From contig NZ_VWWO01000001.1 of assembly GCF_011752935.1 (NCBI RefSeq), forward strand, positions 1,302,001 to 1,366,000: a stretch of 64,000 nucleotides of DNA, written 5' to 3'. The notes beneath the pieces are model-generated. The model did no database searches and was not told the origin of the DNA. It saw only the letters and a program-made list of their open reading frames with translations. This DNA is from Chitinophaga sp. Cy-1792. GTDB lineage: Bacteria > Bacteroidota > Bacteroidia > Chitinophagales > Chitinophagaceae. Of this stretch, positions 33,277 through 41,527 are shown piece by piece (within the stretch, counting starts at the first letter, position 1; every line of letters begins with the position of its first letter). A program made the position numbers and the translations under genes.

Positions 33277-36159
33277 TTAAATTCCCAGCTCCTTTTTCAG
33301 AAAACGCGCTGTATGGCTGTCTTTACAGGTGCTCACCTGTTCAGGGGTGCCTGTGCAGAGGATAGTACCTCCACCGGCGCCGCCTTCCGGCCCCAGGTCT
33401 ACGATGTAGTCAGCCATCTTGATAACATCGAGGTTATGTTCGATGACCAGCACGGTATTTCCTCTGTCGACGAGTTTATTCAGTACTGTCAGCAATAGCT
33501 GTATATCCTGGAAATGCAGACCAGTGGTTGGTTCGTCGAGGATATAAATGGTTTTGCCGGTATCTTTTTTAGATAATTCCGTTGCCAGTTTAACACGCTG
33601 GGCCTCGCCTCCGGAGAGGGTTACGGCTGATTGTCCGAGGGTGATATACCCCAGGCCTACGTCCTGCAGTGTTTTAATTTTACGGTGTATCCATGGCACT
33701 GCCTGGAAGAACTCTACGGCTTCATCTACCGTCATGTCCAGGACATCGGAGATAGATTTTCCTTTGTAGCGGATTTCCAGTGTTTCGCGGTTATAACGGC
33801 GACCATTACACTTTTCGCAGTGTACATACACATCCGGAAGGAAGTTCATTTCGATCACGCGCATACCACCGCCTTCACAAACATCACAGCGGCCTGTTTT
33901 CACGTTGAAGGAGAAACGGCCGGCATTGTAGCCACGAATTTTTGCTTCAGGTACCTGTGCAAACAGGGTACGTATATCCGTAAAGAACCCGCAATAGGTG
34001 GCAGGGTTACTTCTTGGAGTACGGCCAATCGGCGACTGGTCTATTTCAATTACCTTATCGATATTTTCCAATCCTTTGATGCTCTTATATGGCATAGGTA
34101 CCTGTTTGGAATCATATGCATGTTTAGAGAGGATCGGATATAAAGTTTCGTTGATGAGGGTGGATTTACCACTACCTGATACGCCGGTTACGCAGATGAA
34201 AGTTCCCAGCGGAAATTTCACGCTGACATTTTTCAGGTTGTTACCGGTGGCGCCTTTCAGTTCGAGGAAGTTACCGTTGCCTTTACGTCTTTCCGGGATG
34301 GGAGATGCTGTTTTTCCGTTGAGATAACCAGCAGTTGGCGTGTTGAGTTTCAGTATTTCCTTCGGCGTGCCGGAGGCGATGATCTGACCGCCGTGTACAC
34401 CGGCGCCAGGGCCGATATCCACCAGGTGATCGGCATGGAGCATAATGTCTTTATCGTGTTCTACCACGATAACGGTGTTGCCCATATCTTTCAGGTTGCG
34501 GAGGGCATCGATCAGTTGCATGTTGTCGCGCTGATGCAGGCCGATACTGGGCTCATCCAGGATATAGGTGATGCCCATCAGCTGGGAGCCGATCTGTGTG
34601 GCCAGCCTGATACGCTGCGATTCGCCACCACTGAGCGTTCTGGTAGCCCTGTTCAGGGTGAGGTAACTTAAACCTACATTGAGCAGGAACCCCAGTCGTT
34701 CGCGGATTTCTTTCAGGATATCTTTCGCGATGACATTCTGTTTATTTTCCAGTCTGTCTTCGATATTGGTAAACCATTGCTGGAGCTTGTCCAGGTCCAT
34801 GTTGCCGAGTTCAGAGATATTGCGTTCATCTACTTTGAAGTAGAGACTTTCTTTTCTGAGTCGGGTGCCGTTACATTCCGGGCAGGTATTGAGGTGCATG
34901 AAACCTTCTGCCCAGCTACGTACGTGGTCGGAAGCCGTGTCATTAAAGAAGCGGCGTACGGTATTCACGACGCCTTCGAAGTCGACGGAGTATTTCGTTA
35001 CATCTTCTGTAGCGGCCGCCTCGAAGTCGACATTTTCATCGAGTTTTCCGTTTTCATCACCGAAGAGGAGCAGGTTGAGTGCTTTCTGCGGGATATCGGA
35101 AATAGGCCCCGTCATGGAGAATTTATATTTTTTCGCGAGTTTTTCTACCTGTTTGAAGGTATAGGTATCGCGGGCTTCGCCGAGTGGTTTGAGGCCGCCA
35201 TCATTGAGGGAAACGCTGTAATCGGGGATTACTTCGTCCATACTGATCTGGTAGATGGAGCCCAGGCCTTTACAGCGCGGGCAGGCGCCATAAGGAGAGT
35301 TGAAGGAGAAGGTATTCGGAGAAGGTTCTTCATAAGAGATCCCGGTATCTTCACACATCAGTTGTTTACTGTACTGGCTTACTTTACCGCTGTCGTGGTC
35401 CTGAACAAACAGCAGGCCTTTACCCATGGTGAGCGCCTTCTGGAGGCTCTGGCTGATACGGGTGCGGGCATCTTCTGTTACCTGGATACGATCGATCACG
35501 AGTTCAATATCATGGATCTTGTAGCGGTCTACCTGCATTCTTTCTTTCAGGTCGAGGATTTCGCCGTCTACGCGGACTTTGAGATAACCCTGTTTGCGTA
35601 CCTGTTCGAACAGTTCACGGTAGTGCCCTTTACGCCCGCGGATGAGGGGGGCGAGTATCACCAGTTTTTTCTTGTTATAATTTTTAAAGAGATGATCGAT
35701 GATTTCTTCTTCCGAAAACCTGGTCATCCGTTTATTGGTATTGTAGGAATAAGCTACACCAACACGGGCGTACAGTAACCGGAGGAAGTCATATATCTCC
35801 GTGATGGTACCTACGGTAGATCGTGGGTTTTTGTTGGTAGTTTTTTGTTCGATGGAGATGACCGGTGAAAGCCCGGTAATTTTATCCACATTGGGTCTTT
35901 CCATGTCGCCGATGAACTGGCGGGCATATGCGGAGAAGCTTTCCATGTAACGGCGCTGACCTTCAGCGTAGATGGTATCGAACGCCAGTGATGATTTTCC
36001 GCTGCCGCTGATGCCGGTGATCACCACCAGTTTGTTCTTTGGCAACTGCAGGTCCAGATTTTTCAGATTGTGTTCCCTTGCGCCAAATACGGCGATATGG
36101 TCATCTGAATGTCCCTGGGGTGCTAAAGCAGCGGTTACATTCTCTTTTTTCTTTGCCAT
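33277..36159 (-). CDS. uvrA: Excinuclease ABC subunit A
   Basis: The damage-recognition ATPase of nucleotide excision repair. The 960-residue protein has two ABC ATPase modules, with Walker A GISGSGKSSLAFDT near residue 50 and GVSGSGKSTLINETLYP near 660, two ABC signatures (RTLSGGESQRIRLA and VTLSGGEAQRVKLA), and zinc-finger pairs CPRCKGLG, CPECNGTR, CDVCEGGG and CEKCNG. I prefer the ATG at 36159 (MAKKKENV); an in-frame ATG nine codons upstream at 36186 is possible. Typical length, no defect seen. Confidence 0.97.
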   Translation of the reverse strand: MAKKKENVTAALAPQGHSDDHIAVFGAREHNLKNLDLQLPKNKLVVITGISGSGKSSLAFDTIYAEGQRRYMESFSAYARQFIGDMERPNVDKITGLSPVISIEQKTTNKNPRSTVGTITEIYDFLRLLYARVGVAYSYNTNKRMTRFSEEEIIDHLFKNYNKKKLVILAPLIRGRKGHYRELFEQVRKQGYLKVRVDGEILDLKERMQVDRYKIHDIELVIDRIQVTEDARTRISQSLQKALTMGKGLLFVQDHDSGKVSQYSKQLMCEDTGISYEEPSPNTFSFNSPYGACPRCKGLGSIYQISMDEVIPDYSVSLNDGGLKPLGEARDTYTFKQVEKLAKKYKFSMTGPISDIPQKALNLLLFGDENGKLDENVDFEAAATEDVTKYSVDFEGVVNTVRRFFNDTASDHVRSWAEGFMHLNTCPECNGTRLRKESLYFKVDERNISELGNMDLDKLQQWFTNIEDRLENKQNVIAKDILKEIRERLGFLLNVGLSYLTLNRATRTLSGGESQRIRLATQIGSQLMGITYILDEPSIGLHQRDNMQLIDALRNLKDMGNTVIVVEHDKDIMLHADHLVDIGPGAGVHGGQIIASGTPKEILKLNTPTAGYLNGKTASPIPERRKGNGNFLELKGATGNNLKNVSVKFPLGTFICVTGVSGSGKSTLINETLYPILSKHAYDSKQVPMPYKSIKGLENIDKVIEIDQSPIGRTPRSNPATYCGFFTDIRTLFAQVPEAKIRGYNAGRFSFNVKTGRCDVCEGGGMRVIEMNFLPDVYVHCEKCNGRRYNRETLEIRYKGKSISDVLDMTVDEAVEFFQAVPWIHRKIKTLQDVGLGYITLGQSAVTLSGGEAQRVKLATELSKKDTGKTIYILDEPTTGLHFQDIQLLLTVLNKLVDRGNTVLVIEHNLDVIKMADYIVDLGPEGGAGGGTILCTGTPEQVSTCKDSHTARFLKKELGI

Positions 36160-36305
36160 AATAGTCGAGGTGTCCACAAAGTGCATTCCCTGCTTGAATT
36201 TATAGTTTCCAGGTTAGCAGCATCTTTAAGAAGCAGGCGAATGGTGGACGGGAATTAAAGTACTAAGCTACGTCATTTTGCGCAAAGAAAGAGGGGCACA
36301 AAAAG

Positions 36306-36330
36306 GGCCTGCCGAAAAATTCGGCAGGCC
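36306..36330. terminator. GC-rich hairpin
   Basis: An 11-bp perfect stem with an AAA loop (GGCCTGCCGAA / TTCGGCAGGCC). It could terminate transcription coming from the minus-strand gene at 36542. Confidence 0.7.
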
Positions 36331-36354
36331 GGATAAAATATTTTGGGCTAACCT

Positions 36355-36393
36355 TTAATCAGGCGTAAGTGTCATCGAAATCATCCTGATTAA
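36355..36393. repeat. Spaced inverted repeat
   Basis: TTAATCAGG (36355-36363) and CCTGATTAA (36385-36393), perfect 9-bp arms, 21-nt gap. Possible binding site or RNA stem; role unknown. Confidence 0.5.
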
Positions 36394-36495
36394 GTGGGTG
36401 TATCAGATTACCATTACAAAGTTAGGACGGCGAAAAATGTCGTAAAACAGTGATTTCACCCTTATTTTTTGAATTTTTAACGGTGAAACCATCAA

Positions 36496-36524
36496 AAGGC
36501 CGTCGTTTTAGCAGAGACAGCCTT
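36496..36524. terminator. Decayed member of the TCTCTAC hairpin family
   Basis: AAGGC / GCCTT arms with an inner GTC / GAC pair and CAGAGACAGCC on the right side, aligning with copy 2 at 22898-22928 but with several lost pairs. It lies 18 bp past the stop of the gene at 36542. Confidence 0.4.
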
Positions 36525-36541
36525 AAGGGCATTTTTAGCGG

Positions 36542-37414
36542 TTACTGTGGAAAAGCGACCCACTTCAGGCTGTATATGTTGCCGTTACAGGTATAGCTGG
36601 TGAGTTTTTTACCATAGTCGATGACGTGGTTGGTGTATGTATAGGCAGCGCTACTTCCACCAGCTTGATCATAGTTGATCCCGATGATTCGATGTTTAGG
36701 ATTATAGGGAAGAATACCACTGTATTGCATTATTCTGACAGGCCATTCGTCCGGTTGATTTACTTCATCATAATATGCATGCAGTGTTTCAGTGGTATCT
36801 GCGGCGGCCGACGTAACTTCCGGCGTCAGATAATGAACTGTAAGACCATTGTTCGTTCTGAGAAATAGGTCGTAATCGGAATGTTGCCAGAATAACATTA
36901 TGTTGGGAACGCCATCAATGGTACGATTGATTTCAGAGAGAGTGTGATTCGTTTCATTATAGGTGATATGTCCTGTTTGCAGGCTATTTCCCCAGGGGGT
37001 GCTGGTGTGCAGGCAGGTATAATCAGAAGGGCGGCCAATGCTGTCCAGGCGTACGGTCAGTGTGGTATCTTCTGTTAACTCATCATAGAAATATACATAA
37101 TTCGCATTGTAGTAAACCTGGAAATTGTGTGTGCCATAGGGATTGCCGAAGTTGCCGTTTAAATCCATGGCAGTAAGTTTTCCGCTGCTGTCGTAGGAAT
37201 TTATTACGCCGGGTGCACCAGGAGTTCCACCATATGTGAAGGTGAGTTCCGATAGTTTCCATATGGTGTCTGGAGTGGAGTTGCTGAGTGCGAGGGTCTT
37301 TGCTTTCGGGATAGGTTGCAGGGTGTTGTTGTCGCGACGGCAGCTGACGAAGATGAGTAAAAGGGCGGCTATAACAGACAGGCGTCTGCTATGGCAGCTA
37401 AATCGTTGGTACAT
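36542..37414 (-). CDS. Hypothetical lipoprotein
   Basis: A 290-residue protein with a lipoprotein signal (AALLLIFVSC, lipidated cysteine near residue 25) and a beta-strand-rich body (FTYGGTPGAPGVINSYDSSGKL; YDEVNQPDEWPVRIMQYSG). The pattern of YDSSGKL- and RLDSIGRPS-like turns resembles repeated-strand (RHS/YD-like or DUF4595-like) cell-surface lipoproteins of Bacteroidota. I cannot name a family with confidence. Monocistronic. Confidence 0.65.
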   Translation of the reverse strand: MYQRFSCHSRRLSVIAALLLIFVSCRRDNNTLQPIPKAKTLALSNSTPDTIWKLSELTFTYGGTPGAPGVINSYDSSGKLTAMDLNGNFGNPYGTHNFQVYYNANYVYFYDELTEDTTLTVRLDSIGRPSDYTCLHTSTPWGNSLQTGHITYNETNHTLSEINRTIDGVPNIMLFWQHSDYDLFLRTNNGLTVHYLTPEVTSAAADTTETLHAYYDEVNQPDEWPVRIMQYSGILPYNPKHRIIGINYDQAGGSSAAYTYTNHVIDYGKKLTSYTCNGNIYSLKWVAFPQ

Positions 37415-37511
37415 AGTTAGATAATTAGAGGTTAAGAAATATTTACTATGTAAAAGTAGCGTAGTGGGTAGGGAGATAAAGAGTGGTTTTTCGGGTATAT
37501 ATACACGAAAA

Positions 37512-37544
37512 AAAGCTGGTCTCTACTCAGTAGAGACCAGCTTT
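37512..37544. terminator. Terminator hairpin of the TCTCTAC/GTAGAGA family, copy 4
   Basis: A 16-bp perfect stem (37512-37527 / 37529-37544) with the shared core, 22 bp past the stop of the minus-strand fabF gene. Confidence 0.9.
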
Positions 37545-37565
37545 AATATTAGTAAGCGTTATAGA

Positions 37566-38828
37566 TTACGCTTTGTATTTTTTGAAAACGCAGATAGCGT
37601 TGTGGCCACCGAAACCGAAGGTATTACTCATGGCAACGTTTACTTCACGTTCCTGTGCTTTACCGAGGGTCAGGTTGAGGTTTGTAGGGATACCTTCACC
37701 TAATACGGTAGTATTGATGGTTGGAGGTATGATATTTTCCTGAGTCGCTTTGATACAGGCGATGGCTTCGATAGCGCCGGCAGCACCGAGGAGGTGACCG
37801 GTCATGGATTTGGTGGCACTGATATTTACTTTTTCAGCGTGTTCGCCAAATGCAGTTACGATAGCTTTCAGTTCGGAGATATCACCTACAGGCGTAGAAG
37901 TGGTGTGGGAGTTGATATAATCAACATCGGTGGTACTGATACCAGCATCTTCCAGTGCCTGTTCCATACCCAGTCTAGCGCCGAGGCCTTCAGGGTGGGT
38001 AGCGGTCAGGTGGTAGGCGTCGCATGTCATTGCACCGCCGATCATTTCACCGTAGATGGTAGCACCTCTGGCAATTGCGTGTTCGTATTCTTCCAGGATG
38101 ATGGCACCAGCGCCTTCTCCCATTACGAAACCATCGCGATCAGTGTCGAAAGGACGGGATGCGGTGGTAGGATCTTCGTTGCGGGTAGATAATGCTTTCA
38201 GTGCGTTAAATCCGGCGATACCGGCACGTGTTACAGGGGCTTCAGAGCCACCGGTAACAATTGCATTGGCTTTACCAAGGCGGATATAATTGAATGCATC
38301 CACCAGCGCGCTGCTGGATGAAGCACAAGCAGAAACAGTACAGAAATTAATACCCATGAAACCATATTTCATGGCAATCTGGCCGGCAGCGATGTCGGAT
38401 ATCAGTTTCGGAATGAAGAAAGGATTGAATTTAGGTACAAAGTTAGCTGCGGCAAATTCAACGATCTGCTCTTCGAAGGTCAGCATACCACCGTTACCTG
38501 AAGCCCAGATAACGCCTATTTTAGTTTTGTCAATGCCTTCTTTGTCGAGGCCTGCATCGAGAACCGCTTCCTGTGCAGCCGCCATAGCGTACTGAGTGAA
38601 GTTGTCCATTTTGCGGGCTTCTTTTTTCTCCATGTATTTTTCCACATCAAAATTTTTCACTTCACAGGCAAATTTTGTTTTGAACTCTGTGGTGTCAAAT
38701 TTAGTGATAGGACCGGCGCCACTAACGCCCGCTTTCAAGTTGCTCCAAAAAGTATTTACATCATTCCCGATAGGTGTTAATGCCCCCAAGCCGGTGATCA
38801 CAACCCTTTTCAGTGTAACAGTACGCAT
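37566..38828 (-). CDS. fabF: Beta-ketoacyl-ACP synthase II
   Basis: A 420-residue condensing enzyme that extends fatty acyl chains on acyl carrier protein. The catalytic triad is complete: C168 in VSACASSSSA, a histidine in INSHTTSTPVGD (near residue 309) and a histidine in KSMTGHLLGAAGA (near 345), and the C-terminal NTFGFGGHNA is typical. In many Bacteroidota acpP, fabF and rnc are adjacent; here neither acpP nor rnc is next to fabF, and an acyl desaturase gene lies upstream instead. The ATG at 38828 is 32 nt past a -7 element. Confidence 0.95.
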   Translation of the reverse strand: MRTVTLKRVVITGLGALTPIGNDVNTFWSNLKAGVSGAGPITKFDTTEFKTKFACEVKNFDVEKYMEKKEARKMDNFTQYAMAAAQEAVLDAGLDKEGIDKTKIGVIWASGNGGMLTFEEQIVEFAAANFVPKFNPFFIPKLISDIAAGQIAMKYGFMGINFCTVSACASSSSALVDAFNYIRLGKANAIVTGGSEAPVTRAGIAGFNALKALSTRNEDPTTASRPFDTDRDGFVMGEGAGAIILEEYEHAIARGATIYGEMIGGAMTCDAYHLTATHPEGLGARLGMEQALEDAGISTTDVDYINSHTTSTPVGDISELKAIVTAFGEHAEKVNISATKSMTGHLLGAAGAIEAIACIKATQENIIPPTINTTVLGEGIPTNLNLTLGKAQEREVNVAMSNTFGFGGHNAICVFKKYKA

Positions 38829-38860
38829 ATTTTTTACTTTATATAAAAAAAGTTAGAGCG

Positions 38861-38868
38861 CAAATTTA
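38861..38868 (-). promoter_or_regulatory. -7 promoter element of fabF
   Basis: On the minus strand it reads TAAATTTG, an exact TAnnTTTG match, 32 nt upstream of the fabF ATG. Confidence 0.5.
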
Positions 38869-38942
38869 GTCACTTATTGTTATGAATAATCATAAACATA
38901 AAGATATTCTGATATAATATCTCAGTAAACCCCTAAAAATCA

Positions 38943-38970
38943 GCCGGGGCAAAGGATTTTACTCCCCGGC
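38943..38970. terminator. Hairpin after the desaturase gene
   Basis: GCCGGGG / CCCCGGC (38943-38949 / 38964-38970), 7-bp GC stem; on the minus strand a TTTTT run follows. About 50 bp past the desaturase stop. Confidence 0.6.
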
Positions 38971-39018
38971 CCCGGCCAATAAAACTAATTATTTTTTAAT
39001 CTGTCTGGTCTGATTGCC

Positions 39019-40089
39019 TCATGCAGCGGCCAAAGCCGGCTGCGGAACGACGGTAATCCTTCCCGTCCGGGCCTTCAGAAAAGCAGCAATTTCTTCGTCA
39101 GTACCGAATTTATCGCCAATGTTTACAAAATGCCTGGCCAGCAGATCGTAGCGCTTCATCATCAGCCAAAGCCACACGTGCAGGAAATGTATCCCATCAA
39201 ACACAATCGCATCATTGGTAATATATCTGTCTATCGTCTTTTTAAAATATACGGGATGATCTGTCCAGTGCATGTTGGGCTTGTCGTGGTGACTGATATG
39301 ATATCCGTCGTTCCAGCATTTATGATTGTATTTGGTATTGATACAGGTAATACTGTTTTTATAGGCATTGTCAGGATCGCCTGCGCAGATAAAGGCATGC
39401 TGTGCCCAGTTACCCACCATCATAATGATCCTGGAAATAATGAAAGGCAATATAAATACTACAAATGTTGCCGGAAAGTTAATAAAGGAAAGTCCTACAC
39501 AGGTGGCGATAAACAAAAACTCTCCTCTGACTGATCGCATCAGCAGGCGTTTTCTCTTCTTTCTGACAAAGTAGGTACATAAGTGATACACGCCTGCAAA
39601 GAAAAAGCTTCCCAGGTAATGCATGAAGCCACGGAATGAATCGCGCTCGTACGACATGGTAGAGCTTTCGTCCTCCGGCATATTGTTTTCCGGGTGGTGC
39701 ATGCCTATATGGTGACTATAGTAGGTTTCGGGAGTTTGTCCGAACAACGGACCTATTACCCACGGAAGGTAATGGTTCATGAGCTGGAACTTCCTTTCAA
39801 AGAAGACACGGTGACTGGTACAGTGCAGCATCAGCCCAAAGGGGCCTTTGAATGTTACATTGTTAAAGAATTGATAAAGTACAGCTGCCGTCCACCATAT
39901 CCAGTTATTAAGGCCTGGTATATACAGCAGGATGGCCAGCGGCCATAAGGTGAAGGTAATCTTCAAAGTAAGGTATACAAACGGAAGATCACGTTCATCC
40001 CGGATAAAACGTTTGAAAAATCTGTCTGTTGCTGATTCAGCAGCAGGTTGTACGTATATCGGATCGGTAAGTTGGCCAAGTTGTTTCAT
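39019..40089 (-). CDS. Membrane fatty acid desaturase family protein
   Basis: A 356-residue membrane protein with the three histidine clusters of di-iron desaturases: HCTSHR (near residue 109), HHIGMHH (near 145) and GYHISHHDKPNMHW (near 263), separated by hydrophobic segments (LWPLAILLYIPGLNNWIWWTAAVLY; FVVFILPFIISRIIMMVG). Such enzymes introduce double bonds in acyl chains or hydroxylate lipids. The substrate position is unknown. It lies about 190 bp upstream of fabF on the same strand but has its own terminator. Confidence 0.88.
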   Translation of the reverse strand: MKQLGQLTDPIYVQPAAESATDRFFKRFIRDERDLPFVYLTLKITFTLWPLAILLYIPGLNNWIWWTAAVLYQFFNNVTFKGPFGLMLHCTSHRVFFERKFQLMNHYLPWVIGPLFGQTPETYYSHHIGMHHPENNMPEDESSTMSYERDSFRGFMHYLGSFFFAGVYHLCTYFVRKKRKRLLMRSVRGEFLFIATCVGLSFINFPATFVVFILPFIISRIIMMVGNWAQHAFICAGDPDNAYKNSITCINTKYNHKCWNDGYHISHHDKPNMHWTDHPVYFKKTIDRYITNDAIVFDGIHFLHVWLWLMMKRYDLLARHFVNIGDKFGTDEEIAAFLKARTGRITVVPQPALAAA

Positions 40090-40339
40090 GAAAAATCAGT
40101 GTAAAATTGGCTACAGTGCTATCTGCCTCCAGGTGATCAATTTCGCGTCGTCGTGAATTATAACGGTATAATTCCTTTGATATTATCCTCTATGATATTT
40201 ATATAGTGGGAAGATAAGCATTTTCACATGGTCTGACACTATTTTCGTAATTTCCGCCCCCGGAAATCTACGGGTACTGGAAGTCGGTATGTTAACTGGC
40301 TGATTTTCAGTGCTGAACTGTCCAAAAAAAATCTCCGAA

Positions 40340-41356
40340 ATGAAGAGACTTACGCTCAAGGATGTAGCCAGAATGGCTGGCGTAGCCCCTAGTACGGTAT
40401 CATTTGTATTGAATGGAAAAGCCAAGCAGATGCGTATCCGTGATGAAGTGGCCCAAAAAATCATGGGTGTCGTTAATCAATCCGGATACGAACCCCATCG
40501 TGTGGCCGTGAACCTGCGTACCGGTCAGTCCAAAACATTAGGGTTGATCGTGGAAAGCATCTCTGGCAGCTTCTTTGCCAGTCTGGCGCGTACCATTGAG
40601 TCTGAAGCCGAAAAATTAGGTTATAACGTGGTGTATTGCAGCACCGAAAATAATGCAGAGAAAGGTGGAGAGCTGATCCGCATGTTGGGCCGGCAGATGG
40701 TAGATGGCTACCTCATCACACCCGCTCCCGGCATGGAAAGTGATATCCGCAGATTAGTACAAATGCACAAGCCAGTAGTACTGATGGATAGCTATTTCCC
40801 GAATATCCGCGCCCCTTATGTACTGATAGATAATTTTCACGGCGTACAGCTGGGCATGAACCACCTGTTTAGCAAAGGATACAAAAAAATCGGATATGTT
40901 ACCGTTGATGTATCCCTGGTGCAGCTGGCAGAACGCCAGCGCAGCTACATCGCAGCACTTAAGAAAGAAGAAATCCCTTTCCGTAAAAAACGGGTGCTGG
41001 AGCTGAGTTACCACGACAGCCGCGAACAATCCCTGCAGCAGCTGGAGAAATTCATCCGCGAAAACCGCGATCTGGATGCTATCTTCTTTGCTACCAACTA
41101 CCTGGGTATCCTGGGGCTGGAAGCCATCGGCCGGCTGAAACTCAATATGCCCAAGCAAATGGGGGTGCTCTGCTTCGATGATCACGATATCTTCAGGTTA
41201 TACCCTCCCGGCATCACCGTGATAGAACAGCCTATCGAGGGTATCGCTAAAACCGCCATCACGCTGCTGATGCAGCAGCTCAACAAGCAGCAGGGCAGCC
41301 TCAAACAGGCACAGGTAGCCCTGCCAGGCAAACTCATTGAAAGGGGCTCCGTATGA
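40340..41356 (+). CDS. LacI family transcriptional regulator
   Basis: A 338-residue repressor-type protein with an N-terminal helix-turn-helix (LTLKDVARMAGVAPSTVSFVLNG) and a periplasmic-binding-protein-like sugar domain (LGLIVESISGSFFASLARTIE; GVLCFDDHDIFRLYPPGITVIEQP). The ATG at 40340 is preferred over an in-frame GTG at 40310. It lies 171 bp upstream of two GH92 mannosidase genes on the same strand, so control of mannoside use is the natural guess; a palindromic candidate operator sits between them. Confidence 0.92.
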   Translation: MKRLTLKDVARMAGVAPSTVSFVLNGKAKQMRIRDEVAQKIMGVVNQSGYEPHRVAVNLRTGQSKTLGLIVESISGSFFASLARTIESEAEKLGYNVVYCSTENNAEKGGELIRMLGRQMVDGYLITPAPGMESDIRRLVQMHKPVVLMDSYFPNIRAPYVLIDNFHGVQLGMNHLFSKGYKKIGYVTVDVSLVQLAERQRSYIAALKKEEIPFRKKRVLELSYHDSREQSLQQLEKFIRENRDLDAIFFATNYLGILGLEAIGRLKLNMPKQMGVLCFDDHDIFRLYPPGITVIEQPIEGIAKTAITLLMQQLNKQQGSLKQAQVALPGKLIERGSV

Positions 41357-41489
41357 GCCCCCGATGCCACTCAAAAAAAATAACACCTTCTTGTAGGTAC
41401 ATCTGAAAAAAATTAAATACTTTTATTAATCAGGCTTAGTGAGAGATAGTAAAGATTCGCCATGAATCTTTTTTTAAAATACCTGTGCT

Positions 41490-41499
41490 AAATCGATTT
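41490..41499. promoter_or_regulatory. Candidate LacI-type operator upstream of the first GH92 gene
   Basis: AAATCGATTT is a perfect palindrome with the central CG typical of LacI/GalR-family operators. It lies 28 bp before the ATG at 41528. A short palindrome can arise by chance. Confidence 0.4.
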
Positions 41500-41527
41500 T
41501 GTTAAAGTTTTCCATAGATAAATAGAT

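Larger units (their letters stand above)
36187..36541. other. Intergenic region between uvrA and a lipoprotein gene
   Basis: No gene is seen in these 355 bases. They hold a strong hairpin (36306-36330), a spaced inverted repeat (36355-36393) and a decayed member of the TCTCTAC hairpin family (36496-36524). The uvrA promoter must lie here, but no exact -7 element was found. Confidence 0.6.

Noticed and set aside
34777..35778. A 333-residue open frame on the plus strand inside uvrA
   Set aside because: It lies antisense to uvrA, has no promoter or family motif, and is the usual shadow frame of a long conserved gene.
41357..41527. A second LacI-type operator before the second GH92 gene (near 43900)
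   Set aside because: Only an AGCGATTTAA half-like string is present there, without a matching second half.
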